Assembly (NCBI GenBank): GCA_031286205.1
Contig: JAITUR010000039.1
Coordinates: 1-37,305, forward strand
Direction: 5' to 3'
DNA: 37,305 bases
Origin: Treponema sp.
GTDB lineage: Bacteria; Spirochaetota; Spirochaetia; Treponematales; Breznakiellaceae
The number at the start of each line of letters is the position of its first letter. The first letter of the stretch is position 1. The position numbers were made by a program, and so were the translations under genes. A model generated the notes under the pieces. That model was not told where the DNA came from and did not search any database. It worked only from the letters and a program-made list of their open reading frames with translations. Below, piece by piece: positions 1-8,506 of this stretch.

Positions 1-1
1 C

Positions 2-50
2 CACATTCAACGAATGTGTATATTAATTCCGTATTACAACGTATTAATAC
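2..50. other. Small inverted repeats at the window edge
   Basis: Bases 2-8 (CACATTC) and 12-18 (GAATGTG) form a perfect 7-base inverted repeat with a 3-base spacer. Bases 41-50 (GTATTAATAC) are a perfect 10-base palindrome. No gene lies next to them inside the window. They could belong to a regulatory region or terminator of a gene to the left; no T-run follows, so the role is undecided. Confidence 0.4.
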
Positions 51-131
51 CTGCGAAAGTTTAGAAAAATAAAATTTTTTGTTTGGAAATATACTTAAAT
101 TTGAAAAATTTCTTCTAGTATGTAGTGCTAT

Positions 132-210
<79 letters not shown>

Positions 211-723
211 CGCTTTTCCAGTTTATCATGGTTAATGGGGTTTTGTCAAATTCTTTGGTTTTTTGCCCTTTTTGGGTGTTCCTTTCTGTCACTGTATTAT
301 TTTACCATTTTTGGGTTTTTGCTGTCAAGTGTTTTTTTGGCGGTTTTTTGGGGTTAATCATGCTCTGTTTTTGGGTATTTCTAACCATTTTTTGGGTATA
401 CTTGCCTATTGTTGTTGCGCGACAGCGCATTCCTTATTTTTTTTATTTTATATTCCCATATTTTAATAATTTAATACCATTTATTTTTTTATTCTTTTTG
501 CTTTTTCTGTGATTATTCCATGCGACATGGATGTCGCTTGCGTTCTACCATGTGGGCAAAAAGAATTTTGCTTCTTCTTATCTTTTGTTTATTTTATTTA
601 CAGTTCTGCGCAAATGTCGTATATCTCCCTATGTCTGCCGAAAAGTTTCGTGTAAAGTGACAGGGGGAGGGTTATTGTGACGGAAAAAGGCGTGAAAGGG
701 GCATCGTGTCTATGTGCCGTAAA
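211..723. other. Gene-poor T-rich stretch with short repeats and dyads
   Basis: I see no convincing gene here. The T-rich frames at 228-512 give hydrophobic low-complexity peptides in two frames at once, which is a composition effect. The 9-mer TTTTTGGGT occurs at 269, 308, 368 and 389, with a variant at 344-354. Two small dyads stand out: TGCGC/GCGCA at 416-429 with a GACA loop, and GCGACAT/ATGTCGC at 522-537 with a 2-base centre. The stretch lies 3' of the recombinase gene, so one of the dyads could be a recombination site, but nothing shows this directly. Confidence 0.6.
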
Positions 724-1833
724 TCAAATAATGGTGTCTAGGGGGCTGGTAATGGCAAGGACCTTGCGGCGGGCTACATGGGTGTAGCGTTCGGTGGTGC
801 GAACAGAAGTATGACCCAAAAGGTTTTGGATATAACGGATTTCTATGCCGCTCTCCAAAAGATGTGTGGCAAAAGAATGCCGTAAACAATGAATCGAGGC
901 GTCCTTCTCTATCCCTGCCCTCTTAACGGCTTTTTCAAAAATATGCTGGGCAGAGCGAATGTGTAAATGGCGGCTTTCCGGCTGACCAGGGAAAAGCCAG
1001 TCTTTTATTTCATATCTTTCGTAATAATCTTTTAGAGTTTCTATAACCTTGTCAGAAGTAATAGTATACCTGTCTTTTCTACCCTTGCCGGAAATAATAA
1101 TAATCGATTTTCGGTCTAGATCAATATCCTGCTTCTTTAAACTGACAACCTCGCCAACCCTAAGACCGGAAGAATAAACAAGCATCAGCAAAAGACGGTG
1201 TTTAGTGTTTTTTACCCGACCCAGAATCCTCTTAATTTCTTCCTTCGACAATACAACAGGAAGCCGCTTGTCCTGCTTTGGTCTTTTTTGCTCCCGAATA
1301 ACATCTGATCCTAAAACATTGCAAAAGAAAAACTTTATCGCGCTTAAAGCTAAATTCAAAGAAGCAGCAGATTGATTATCGCGCCTTTCCCTGTAAGCAA
1401 GATAGTTTTTTACATCATCGTTAGAAATCAAATTAGGCGGTTTTTTAAGCCATTGGCAAATAGACCTGTTATAATAAATATACCGCTTAATCGTATTTGG
1501 ACTGTATTTTCTTGCGTGTAATTCCGCCTCCAGTTTTTCCAGCCATTCATCGGAAAAGTAATTCGATACCGCGTCATCCAGCCACGGCCTGCCAAAAAAA
1601 CCCTTAATACCCAAAAAACCCGGAGCATTATAACCCACCTTTACAATCGGTAAATCCGGAATAAAAAGACTTAATTTATCCGCATCCAGCTTACGGTTAA
1701 AAACAAACTCCTTGCCCTCATCATTCCAGGAACCGCCGCCAGTTTTGCAAAAAAGATTGTAAAGACGGAAGTCTTTTCCGGAAGAAGGAATCGAGGTGTT
1801 TTTGTTGTCGTAGAAAAGGTAGATAGCAGTCAT
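724..1833 (-). CDS. Tyrosine recombinase / phage-type integrase
   Basis: A site-specific recombinase that cuts and rejoins DNA through a 3'-phosphotyrosine. Counting from the chosen ATG (369 aa), an N-terminal SAM-like core-binding domain lies at about 93-175. The catalytic domain shows R225 (in SSGLRVGE), K250 (in GKGRKD), H315xxR318 (HCLRH), H341 (LLGHTS) and nucleophile Y350 (TERYTHV), so all active-site residues are present. The C-terminus ends in SPLDTII, as in many XerD-like and integron-type integrases, but the extra segment typical of integron integrases is absent. The frame is open upstream to 1989. I chose 1833 because a near-consensus promoter sits immediately before it and the longer form would overlap the next gene. 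The N-terminal ~90 residues precede the usual core and are of unknown role. No partner excisionase or att sites were recognised. Confidence 0.9.
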   Translation of the reverse strand: MTAIYLFYDNKNTSIPSSGKDFRLYNLFCKTGGGSWNDEGKEFVFNRKLDADKLSLFIPDLPIVKVGYNAPGFLGIKGFFGRPWLDDAVSNYFSDEWLEKLEAELHARKYSPNTIKRYIYYNRSICQWLKKPPNLISNDDVKNYLAYRERRDNQSAASLNLALSAIKFFFCNVLGSDVIREQKRPKQDKRLPVVLSKEEIKRILGRVKNTKHRLLLMLVYSSGLRVGEVVSLKKQDIDLDRKSIIIISGKGRKDRYTITSDKVIETLKDYYERYEIKDWLFPGQPESRHLHIRSAQHIFEKAVKRAGIEKDASIHCLRHSFATHLLESGIEIRYIQNLLGHTSVRTTERYTHVARRKVLAITSPLDTII

Positions 1834-1840
1834 TGAGTAA

Positions 1841-1869
1841 AGTATAGGAAGAAATCGTTGGGGAATCAA
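1841..1869 (-). promoter_or_regulatory. Sigma-70-type promoter of the recombinase
   Basis: On the minus strand TTGATT (1864-1869), a 17-base spacer and TATACT (1841-1846) lie directly before the ATG at 1833. Only 7 bases separate the -10 box from the ATG, so transcription would begin at or next to the start codon. The -35 box overlaps the stop codon of the upstream small membrane gene. Confidence 0.6.
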
Positions 1870-2204
1870 CCTGTACCGGTGGAGATTGTGGTAATAAATG
1901 ATTCCAGAAAAACCATTAAAACCCCGTAAAAAATCATCAAAACATACATCAATGATTTCATCGCCCTGCGAAAATTCGGGCGTTTGCAAAAATGGTAAAT
2001 ATTTATAATCAACTTATACAAAGTACAAATACACATCATAAACGACGAGTACCTTATAATAATAAGCAAAATAAACAAAGTAGTATCATTAAAATTAAAA
2101 TCGATAAGATAAATAACCAAAGTTGACAAGGAAACGCCTAGACACAAATACAGCATCCATGCCGTTAATTTCCATGACAGCCTTACCCTATTATACCACC
2201 TCAT
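1866..2204 (-). CDS. Small hypothetical membrane protein
   Basis: Unrecognised 112-residue protein. It starts MRWYNRVRLSW and has about three hydrophobic segments (roughly residues 13-34, 41-62 and 80-102 from this ATG) separated by short basic stretches, so it is probably an inner-membrane protein with positive loops inside. The frame extends to 2318, but that would run antisense through the start of the gene at 2245. At ATG 2204 a TATACT box lies 6 bases upstream, in mirror image to the promoter of the divergent gene. This supports the shorter start. Its stop codon overlaps the recombinase promoter. It could still be a chance frame, since the region is AT-rich. Confidence 0.45.
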   Translation of the reverse strand: MRWYNRVRLSWKLTAWMLYLCLGVSLSTLVIYLIDFNFNDTTLFILLIIIRYSSFMMCICTLYKLIINIYHFCKRPNFRRAMKSLMYVLMIFYGVLMVFLESFITTISTGTG

Positions 2205-2244
2205 TGCACTAGTATAAGCCGTATAAATAGTATATACTAGGTAC
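2205..2244. promoter_or_regulatory. Mirror-symmetric divergent promoter region
   Basis: Minus-strand TATACT (2211-2216) is 6 bases from the ATG at 2204. Plus-strand TATACT (2233-2238) is 6 bases from the ATG at 2245. The two -10 boxes are 16 bases apart, so each occupies the other's -35 position. The plus-strand box lies within a perfect 12-base palindrome, TAGTATATACTA (2228-2239). Neither ATG has a clear ribosome binding site. The arrangement suggests mutually exclusive, leaderless divergent transcription. Confidence 0.5.
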
Positions 2245-3042
2245 ATGAAAAAGTTTTTAATTACCCTCTTTATACTCATTGCCCTTGCAGGGACAATATT
2301 TTTCTTTGGCTGGGTCACTTTTGCCGTTCCGCCGGGAGCTTACGGAGTTATCACTTCTAAAACCCACGGAATCGATCCTCAGCTTGTTCAATCCGCGCAA
2401 TTCCGCTGGGTATGGTACAGACTAATACCCACCAATGTTAAAATTTCCGTTTTCCGTCTGGATCAAAAGCAATTTCCCGTCGATTACGACAGCACCCTGC
2501 CTTCCGGAGATATATATGCGCAATTTGTAGGACTTGGAAATGCCGATTTTTCCTATAAATTAAAAGGAGATATTTTTCTCGCAATTAACCCCGATTATCT
2601 TGTAAATCTTGCGACAGCAAATAACCTGGAAAATCAGGAAGATTTAACCAATTACTTGCAAGATACAGCCAATAGCATCAAATTGATAATTCTTAATACA
2701 CTTTCTTCCGGCGAAATGGACTCCGAAAGACTGGAAAATATCCTTTCCGGCAGACAGGATGCAGAACTTGAACAGCAAATAAAGGGCAGATTCCCTGAAA
2801 TTAAAGACTTTTCCTTTGTAATAACTACGGCAAAAATTCCCGATTTCTTGCTTTACAGGCAAATTCGCATGATTTACGATGATTTTTTAACAAAACAAAG
2901 GGAAGTAATTACAGCATCTTTTGGGCAAAAGGCAGAAAGCCATATAGAAGCCCAGCTTTTATTCGCAGAACTGGAAAAATACGGAGAATTACTCAGCAAA
3001 TACCCGATTTTATTGGATTATTTGGCACTCCAGAAGCAGTAA
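2245..3042 (+). CDS. SPFH/band 7-like membrane-anchored protein
   Basis: 265 residues. One N-terminal transmembrane helix (about 4-27) is followed by VPPGAYGVITSKTHGIDP and a long beta-rich stretch (about 30-110). These resemble the beginning of SPFH (stomatin/prohibitin/band 7) domains, where a 'PPG..GV' turn precedes the fold. The C-terminal third is charged and helical (about 200-262), as expected of an oligomerising coiled coil. The assignment rests on pattern only. The protein is shorter than most SPFH proteins, and a spirochaete-specific membrane-anchored protein is the alternative. The start is fixed by the ATG after a TATACT box; the ribosome binding site is poor (AGG only 2 bases away). 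Confidence 0.7.
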   Translation: MKKFLITLFILIALAGTIFFFGWVTFAVPPGAYGVITSKTHGIDPQLVQSAQFRWVWYRLIPTNVKISVFRLDQKQFPVDYDSTLPSGDIYAQFVGLGNADFSYKLKGDIFLAINPDYLVNLATANNLENQEDLTNYLQDTANSIKLIILNTLSSGEMDSERLENILSGRQDAELEQQIKGRFPEIKDFSFVITTAKIPDFLLYRQIRMIYDDFLTKQREVITASFGQKAESHIEAQLLFAELEKYGELLSKYPILLDYLALQKQ

Positions 3043-3116
3043 CCCCTCTGCCCTTCCATTTGTTGTTGTATAAATAAGTAAAATTTGTTACCTTTAATAA
3101 AGGCAAAGGAGATTTC

Positions 3117-3728
3117 ATGAAACATAAGGCTGGGGTCATTTTTCTGATAATTTTGATAAGTTTACCCATCCAACTTTCCGCACAAGATTCTAATCCTGAT
3201 GTTGATGATTGGGAAGATTTTAGGACAGAACTTTATGTCCGCGGAGATCAAACAATAATAATTTCGGCCGGGACAGTATTCCCTTTAATTTTTTTAAATA
3301 ACGGTAAAAAACTGGAAATGAATTTTACGCCTCCCGTAGGAGGCTCGGGTTCTTTTGCCTATAATTATTATTTAACTTCCAATTTATTTTTTGGCGGGGA
3401 AATTGCCATTCAATTTATGCCGTCAATAAGAAACGACACCCTTTTTATAGTCCCTCTTGGTGCCAGAATTGGGTATCAATTTTTATTTGGAAAAATAGAA
3501 ATTCCAATATCTGCCGGATTCGGAATGTCGTGGCAGCGTTTTTTAAATGCAGGGTATTACGGTATTTACGCCAGAGGCGGGCTTGGGGTTTATTTCAGGG
3601 CTACAACCGGCTGGTCTTTTGGGCTTACGACAAACTGGTATTGGATTCCTCAATGGACTAATGACAGTGAAAGAAATGTAGACGGACATATGCTGGATTT
3701 ATTGCTTTCGGCAAGGTATCATTTTTAG
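3117..3728 (+). CDS. Secreted outer-membrane beta-barrel-like protein
   Basis: 203 residues. A signal peptide is clear: basic start, hydrophobic core at 6-20, and a probable cleavage after LSA (residue 22). The mature part has alternating polar and aromatic strands such as FAYNYYLTSNLFFGGEIAIQ, glycine-rich turns, and ends in ARYHF, the terminal-Phe signature of outer-membrane barrels. The size fits a small 8-stranded barrel of OmpW/OmpX type, but I cannot name the family. AAAGGAG (3105-3111) lies 5 bases before the ATG. The lipoprotein gene begins 9 bases downstream, so the two are probably cotranscribed and may act together in the outer membrane. Confidence 0.8.
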   Translation: MKHKAGVIFLIILISLPIQLSAQDSNPDVDDWEDFRTELYVRGDQTIIISAGTVFPLIFLNNGKKLEMNFTPPVGGSGSFAYNYYLTSNLFFGGEIAIQFMPSIRNDTLFIVPLGARIGYQFLFGKIEIPISAGFGMSWQRFLNAGYYGIYARGGLGVYFRATTGWSFGLTTNWYWIPQWTNDSERNVDGHMLDLLLSARYHF

Positions 3729-3737
3729 GCGGTTAAT

Positions 3738-4973
3738 ATGAAAAAAAATATAATTGGAACAATTATCTTCTCGTTTTTAATTTTGTTTTTTACAGGGTGT
3801 AACGATCCTGTTTTTTACGAAGTATCCATGCAGATAAAAAGCCCCGAGCCAAGAATAAAAGGCTCCCCTACAAATTTTGCGGCTATTAATGATGTTTTAT
3901 ATGTCGCTTCCGGGAATTCCGTCCATATTTATTACGAGAATAATAACAGTTGGTTTTGGACAAGAACAGATCCGTCGCTGGGCAGAATTAACTTTCTTGC
4001 CGCGACAGATACCCAGCTTTTTATTATTACACCTGCAGGATTATTTACATCTTCCAGTTTATATAAAATTAATGATGCGCCTCCGGAAAATCCCTCTAAT
4101 GCAACCAGTCTTAGATTTAACACAACTCCTATAACATATTCGGGACACCGGTTTATATCGATGTATTCTGCCAATAACGAAATTTTTATCGGCGCAATGA
4201 AGGACAACTCAAGTTATGCAATTTTACACAATACCGGCAGCGCCCTTAACGAAGTTAATATAACATATACCGAATATACAAAAAACGGCCTTCTTAACGG
4301 CGTAGTTTATAATGGAACCGATTATTTTTTCAGCGTAAAAGATCAGGTTTATAATTCTAACGACACAAGTAAAACCCCCAGAGTAGACAGAGTGGGCGGT
4401 ATTTACCAAGGAACAACTGCTTCCGCAAATCTTATAGATGATAATTACTCTATCGCGTTTATGGGTATTATTTCTATTGGAAACAATTTAATCGCAATAG
4501 ATCGCAGCGGGAATTTATACAATGCCGAAACTTTAGCATCGTTAAGTATTTCTACAGGGAAGATTTCCAACGGCGTACTTCAAGTCGTAAATGCTTATAA
4601 TGCGTCCGAAAAAAAATGGAATGGCGCGCCGCTTCTTCTTGCCGGAAGGCAGGATGCTTTACAATACGATGTTTATACCGGTTATACTTACGGTTATTTG
4701 GAAATTGAACTGGACGGAGACAATATTAAATCCGGCGGATCTTTCCGCGAACCGGGAATAACAGGAACAGATGCTCCAAGCACTTTAATAAGAACCACTG
4801 GCTCCAACGATACATTTAAGACAACTATTGGAACCTATGCAATAAGATTTATTTATCAGTCAAATGATTCTTATAAAACTATTTTTACTTCTACACATCA
4901 AAATGGTGTTTGGTCGTTAAGAGATCAAAATGACAGCAATAAAGATTATCCTTACTGGAATACAGAAAGTTAA
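3738..4973 (+). CDS. Putative lipoprotein with beta-propeller-like body
   Basis: 411 residues. The signal peptide ends in LFFTGC, a loose spirochaetal lipobox with Cys21 as the lipidated residue, so the protein should be exported and anchored in a membrane. The rest is a series of beta-rich repeats with motifs such as NDVLYVASGNSVHIYY, TQLFIITPAGLF and NNLIAIDRSGNLYNA. These look like blades of a beta-propeller sensing or scaffold protein. No catalytic motif is visible and I do not recognise a named family. The gene lies 9 bases after the outer-membrane-like gene and 6 bases before rarA. Confidence 0.8.
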   Translation: MKKNIIGTIIFSFLILFFTGCNDPVFYEVSMQIKSPEPRIKGSPTNFAAINDVLYVASGNSVHIYYENNNSWFWTRTDPSLGRINFLAATDTQLFIITPAGLFTSSSLYKINDAPPENPSNATSLRFNTTPITYSGHRFISMYSANNEIFIGAMKDNSSYAILHNTGSALNEVNITYTEYTKNGLLNGVVYNGTDYFFSVKDQVYNSNDTSKTPRVDRVGGIYQGTTASANLIDDNYSIAFMGIISIGNNLIAIDRSGNLYNAETLASLSISTGKISNGVLQVVNAYNASEKKWNGAPLLLAGRQDALQYDVYTGYTYGYLEIELDGDNIKSGGSFREPGITGTDAPSTLIRTTGSNDTFKTTIGTYAIRFIYQSNDSYKTIFTSTHQNGVWSLRDQNDSNKDYPYWNTES

Positions 4974-4979
4974 TATTCT

Positions 4980-7211
4980 GTGGACGAACTTTTTTCTGCA
5001 ACAAATAAAAATACGGAAAAAAGCCCTCTTGCAGACAGAATGCGTCCCCGCACTCTGGAAGATATAGTCGGACAAGATCACATTGTAGGACCCGGTCGCC
5101 TGCTCCGCCGCGCAATTCAGGCAGATCGCCTTTCCTCTATTATACTTTACGGACCGCCCGGAACCGGGAAAACCTCTCTTGCGGCAGTCATTGCCAATAC
5201 AACAAAAGCCGCCTTTGAAAGCCTTAATGCCGTTTTAAGCGGGGTAAAAGATATCCGCGAAGTTATAGACCGCTCTGACGACCGCTCCCGTCTGTACAGC
5301 CAAAGAACCATTCTATTTGTAGACGAGGTACACCGCTGGAACAAAGCACAGCAGGATGCCCTTCTCCCCTGGGTGGAAAACGGCACAGTAATCCTTGTTG
5401 GAGCTACAACGGAAAATCCGTTTTTCGAAGTTAACCGCGCGCTTGTCAGCCGCAGCCGAATTTTTCAGTTAAAACCCCTTGGCGGCGAAGATTTAATGGA
5501 AACAGCGCTCCGTACCCTTTCCGATAAAGAACGCGGCTACGGAAAATGGAAGATAAAATTCGAAGAAAAAGCTCTGGAACATCTTGTAGAAATTGCCGGC
5601 GGAGATGCCCGCTCTTTATTAAACGCTTTAGAACTTGCAATAGAAACAAGCCCCTTATCATGGCCGCCGCCGGAAAATGCGGAAATTTATATCTCTATGG
5701 AAGCCGCCGAAGAAAGTATCCAAAGACGCGCCCTTCTTTACGACCGTGACGGCGATTATCATTTTGATACAATAAGCGCATTTATAAAAAGCGTAAGAGG
5801 AAGCGATCCGGATGCCGCTCTTTACTGGCTTGCCAAAATGGTTCGCGCAGGCGAAGACCCAAAGTTTTTATTCCGAAGAATGATAATCCTTGCAAGCGAA
5901 GATGTAGGACTTGCAGACCCTCACGCCATTTCCGTAGTTATTTCCTGCGCTCAGGCATTTGAACGGATTGGTTTTCCCGAAGGCAACTTCCCTCTGGCTC
6001 ATGCCTGTCTGTACCTTGCAACCGCGCCCAAGAGCAATTCCACAATGGCATATTTTGACGCGTTAAAAGAAGTAGAAAAAGAAGATGCCGAGGTTCCCAA
6101 TCATCTGCGCGACGGAAGCCGCGATGCCGAAGGATTCGGACATGGCGAAGGATATATCTACCCCCATGCGTACCGCGACCACTGGGCTGCCCAGCAATAT
6201 CTGCCCCTGTCTTTACGGGGAAAAACTTTTTACAACCCCTCTATCGTAGGCTACGAAGCAAAAATCCGCGAAGATATACTTCAAAAACGGGAACTGCAAG
6301 CGGCGGTTGTTTTGGGTTCCGCGGATACTGAAGGCGAGCTTCTATCATGGTCGCAGGCGGCAAAAGGGCGGGAAGGCTGGTTTAAACGGCTGGAATCGGG
6401 AAGAAGCAAATTATTGTTAAACGACCGTAATTTGATATTTAATACCGCAAACCCTGCGCGGCAGGGACGAGTCCTTATCCCATTTGCCAACGACGGTCTT
6501 TTGCTTTGGGAATCCTTGCGCCGCTGCCCGGAAGGATTAACCGCCGCGCTTGTAAGCTCCAAAGAAGCAAAAGACGCGCTTTTAGGTTATGCGTCCATTT
6601 TAGATGATACAGAAAAACCATTAATCGCCGTCCCTGCTTCCAACACCTTTCTTCCCGCCCCCTCTCAATGCAATGAATGGTTTGATTGCCCGGAATTTGA
6701 TCATATATTGATCCGCGCGCCGAAGTTTTCCGCAGTTCAGGCTTCGGAGCTTTCCGGGTTTGTAGAAAATGCCAAAAACCTTTTATCTAAAAATGGAAAC
6801 TTTATTTTACTGACATCGCCGCCTGCCCTTGGAGAAAGAATTTCCCGTATTTTACGAATGGAATGTAACGAGGAAACTCTTGCCGTAGAATTGGAAAAGG
6901 CGGAAGAAGATTTTTTTAACAGCGCAGCGGTAACCGGCGGCTTTTGGACAGAAAACGAGCTTGTCTCCGCCTTTGAAAAAGAAGGTTTTAGTATAAAGAT
7001 AGAGACAATCGAGCAAAAAGAAGAACGGCTGATTACAGCAAAAGATCTGGCGGCATGGTTTAATACAGAATCACGCTGGGGTTCATTTATGACAAAAAAT
7101 CTAAAAAAAGAAGCCTTTTCCGCCATAGAGAATGTCATGAGCCTTAGAATTACAAAAGGTCCTATTTTATGGCAGTGGAAATCCATGCTTTTTGAAGCTA
7201 AAAGCCTTTAA
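4980..7211 (+). CDS. rarA: RarA/MgsA AAA+ ATPase fused to a methyltransferase-like domain
   Basis: 743 residues, against about 430-450 for ordinary RarA. Residues 1-440 are the replication-associated recombination ATPase that acts at stalled forks: Walker A GPPGTGKT (58-65), Walker B ILFVDEVH (111-118), sensor 1 GATTENP (141-147), arginine finger SRSR (157-160), and the RarA helical/tetramerisation part with GYIYPHAYRDHW (391-402). Residues from about 485 to 740 resemble a class I methyltransferase fold, with RVLIPFANDGLLLWE as a degraded motif I and FDHILIRAPKF and LLSKNGNFILLTSPP as later strands. The glycine-rich SAM loop is not intact, so activity is doubtful. RarA fusions with such a tail are known in several phyla. 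The start is GTG (4980), 6 bases after the lipoprotein stop. Confidence 0.93.
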   Translation: MDELFSATNKNTEKSPLADRMRPRTLEDIVGQDHIVGPGRLLRRAIQADRLSSIILYGPPGTGKTSLAAVIANTTKAAFESLNAVLSGVKDIREVIDRSDDRSRLYSQRTILFVDEVHRWNKAQQDALLPWVENGTVILVGATTENPFFEVNRALVSRSRIFQLKPLGGEDLMETALRTLSDKERGYGKWKIKFEEKALEHLVEIAGGDARSLLNALELAIETSPLSWPPPENAEIYISMEAAEESIQRRALLYDRDGDYHFDTISAFIKSVRGSDPDAALYWLAKMVRAGEDPKFLFRRMIILASEDVGLADPHAISVVISCAQAFERIGFPEGNFPLAHACLYLATAPKSNSTMAYFDALKEVEKEDAEVPNHLRDGSRDAEGFGHGEGYIYPHAYRDHWAAQQYLPLSLRGKTFYNPSIVGYEAKIREDILQKRELQAAVVLGSADTEGELLSWSQAAKGREGWFKRLESGRSKLLLNDRNLIFNTANPARQGRVLIPFANDGLLLWESLRRCPEGLTAALVSSKEAKDALLGYASILDDTEKPLIAVPASNTFLPAPSQCNEWFDCPEFDHILIRAPKFSAVQASELSGFVENAKNLLSKNGNFILLTSPPALGERISRILRMECNEETLAVELEKAEEDFFNSAAVTGGFWTENELVSAFEKEGFSIKIETIEQKEERLITAKDLAAWFNTESRWGSFMTKNLKKEAFSAIENVMSLRITKGPILWQWKSMLFEAKSL

Positions 7212-7238
7212 AAATGATAAAAACTATGTAAATTTCCC

Positions 7239-7266
7239 TAAAGTTATTTTCCTGATTTGCCGATAA
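7239..7266 (+). promoter_or_regulatory. Sigma-28 (FliA) promoter of the first flagellin gene
   Basis: TAAAGTTA starts at 7239 and a perfect GCCGATAA lies at 7259-7266, with 16 bases between TAAA and the -10 element (the family norm is 15). Both elements match the FliA consensus. Transcription should start near 7272, giving a leader of about 100 bases before the flagellin ATG at 7373. Confidence 0.85.
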
Positions 7267-7331
7267 TTTAACTGGTGAAATGTCCCAAAAACGGGAAAAC
7301 CGCGGATTTTCGTTTAAGACATTCAGCCAAA

Positions 7332-7367
7332 CGGGAGCAAGGATGCTCTCGCCACAAATCAAGGAGG
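7332..7367 (+). promoter_or_regulatory. flaB leader hairpin with AGGA loop plus GGA in the Shine-Dalgarno (CsrA-type site)
   Basis: Bases 7332-7339 (CGGGAGCA) pair with 7344-7351 (TGCTCTCG), eight pairs including one G-U, and leave the tetraloop AGGA (7340-7343). Ten bases further on is the Shine-Dalgarno AAGGAGG (7361-7367). A GGA in a hairpin loop combined with a second GGA in the ribosome binding site is the classical CsrA/RsmA layout. A weaker GAAAA/TTTTC hairpin with GGA in its loop lies at 7295-7311. Confidence 0.6.
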
Positions 7368-7372
7368 ATCTT

Positions 7373-8230
7373 ATGATCATCAATCACAACCTGAGCGCAA
7401 TGTTTGCGGACAGGTCCCTCAAGGTAACACAAGTTTACCTCACCAAAGACATGGAAAAACTTTCTTCCGGTCTTCGTATCAACCGTGCCGGCGATGACGC
7501 GTCGGGACTGGCTGTATCTGAAAAGCTTCGCAGCCAAATTCGAGGCTTAAACCAAGCTTCTGCCAACGCAGCAAACGGTATCTCCTTTATCCAGGTAGCA
7601 GAAGGCTATTTGCAGGAAACCCAGGACATTATCCAGCGCCTCCGTGAACTTTCTGTCCAGGCAGCAAACGGTATCTACTCGGACGAAGACAGATTGTACC
7701 TCCAGGTCGAAGTTTCCCAGCTTGTTGACGAAGTCGACCGTATTGCAAGCCATGCCCAGTTTAACGGCATGAACCTGCTTACAGGCCGTTTCGCCCGCTT
7801 AATTGGTGAAAATGTCGTTACTGCCTCTATGTGGCTCCATATCGGCGCTAACATGGACCAGAGGATTCAGGTCTTTATTGGCACAATGTCTGCCAAAGGC
7901 CTTGGCATCCGCCAAATGGACGACAGCTTTGTTACACTGGAAACCCCGGATGATGCCAACAGAACAATCGGTATTGTCGATGCAGCACTCAAACTTATCA
8001 ACAAACAAAGAGCCGATTTAGGCGCTTACCAGAACCGTTTGGAACACGCAGTACGCGGTCTGGATATTGGCGCTGAAAACATGCAGGCTTCAGAGTCCAG
8101 GATAAGGGATGCCAACATGGCCAACCAGACGGTTGAATATGTTAAAAACCAGATCCTGAGTCAGGCCGGTGTAGCCATGCTCGCGCAGGCAAATCAGAGG
8201 TCAACTTCGGTCTTGTCTTTATTACAGTAA
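7373..8230 (+). CDS. flaB: Flagellin FlaB, periplasmic filament core (first copy)
   Basis: 285 residues, typical of spirochaetal FlaB core proteins, which form the inner filament of the periplasmic flagella. The conserved N-terminal D0/D1 helices ([35 protein letters not shown]) and C-terminal D1/D0 helices ([31 protein letters not shown]) frame a short middle region. No D2/D3 variable domain is present and there is no signal peptide, so it is exported by the flagellar type III system. The start is ATG 7373, 5 bases after AAGGAGG; the in-frame extension to 7280 is not homologous to flagellins and lies in the leader. Expression should depend on sigma-28 and on the leader hairpin. Confidence 0.97.
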   Translation: MIINHNLSAMFADRSLKVTQVYLTKDMEKLSSGLRINRAGDDASGLAVSEKLRSQIRGLNQASANAANGISFIQVAEGYLQETQDIIQRLRELSVQAANGIYSDEDRLYLQVEVSQLVDEVDRIASHAQFNGMNLLTGRFARLIGENVVTASMWLHIGANMDQRIQVFIGTMSAKGLGIRQMDDSFVTLETPDDANRTIGIVDAALKLINKQRADLGAYQNRLEHAVRGLDIGAENMQASESRIRDANMANQTVEYVKNQILSQAGVAMLAQANQRSTSVLSLLQ

Positions 8231-8250
8231 TGTAATATAATTATTATGAA

Positions 8251-8285
8251 GGGGTTGTTCCGGTCCCCAAAACCGGAACAATTCC
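8251..8285 (+). terminator. Strong hairpin after the first flagellin gene
   Basis: Bases 8251-8264 pair with 8272-8285 in a 14-pair stem (core TTGTTCCGGT/ACCGGAACAA, plus two G-U and two G-C pairs) around a 7-base loop. It begins 20 bases after the stop codon. No T-run follows, so it may protect the mRNA 3' end or weakly attenuate rather than act as a full intrinsic terminator. Confidence 0.5.
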
Positions 8286-8506
8286 CTCCTCTGACTGACC
8301 ACTTAACCAAGGGCAAAAAAGCCTTTGTTTTGGTGGTTAGAGCAATTTAAGCGCTAGACTATGTTTAGGGCTTAAAAAGGGTTCTTTGACAACCACTCTC
8401 TATGTTGGCGCAGAACAGATTATCCAGCACTTTTACAGGTACTGGATGTTCTGTATTCGGTTAAAGGCGGCGGCGCGAAACCGCTTATTTTCCGTACTGT
8501 GGAACA
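8286..8506 (+). promoter_or_regulatory. Structured spacer between the two flagellin genes
   Basis: No gene is visible here. Two more hairpins occur. Arms 8298-8314 and 8321-8337 pair over 17 positions with two mismatches around an A6 loop. CAGAAC (8411-8416) with ATCCAG (8422-8427) pairs with CTGGAT (8442-8447) and GTTCTG (8448-8453), with a 5-base bulge. A possible degenerate sigma-28 promoter, TAAA (8462-8465) then ACCGCTTA (8480-8487), matches only 5 of 8 in the -10. A TTGACA at 8387-8392 lacks a good -10 box. Whether this copy has its own promoter is therefore uncertain. Confidence 0.45.

Noticed and set aside
724-1833. Integron integrase with a cassette array
   Set aside because: The SPLD C-terminus is suggestive, but the integron-specific insert near the active site is missing and no attC-like sites or cassettes are seen nearby.
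6737-7186. 149-residue minus-strand frame inside rarA
   Set aside because: It lies wholly antisense to a well-supported gene and has no recognisable domain.
7280-7372. Longer N-terminus for the first flagellin
   Set aside because: It encodes non-flagellin residues and covers the leader hairpin; AAGGAGG and the conserved MIINHN start fix the ATG at 7373.
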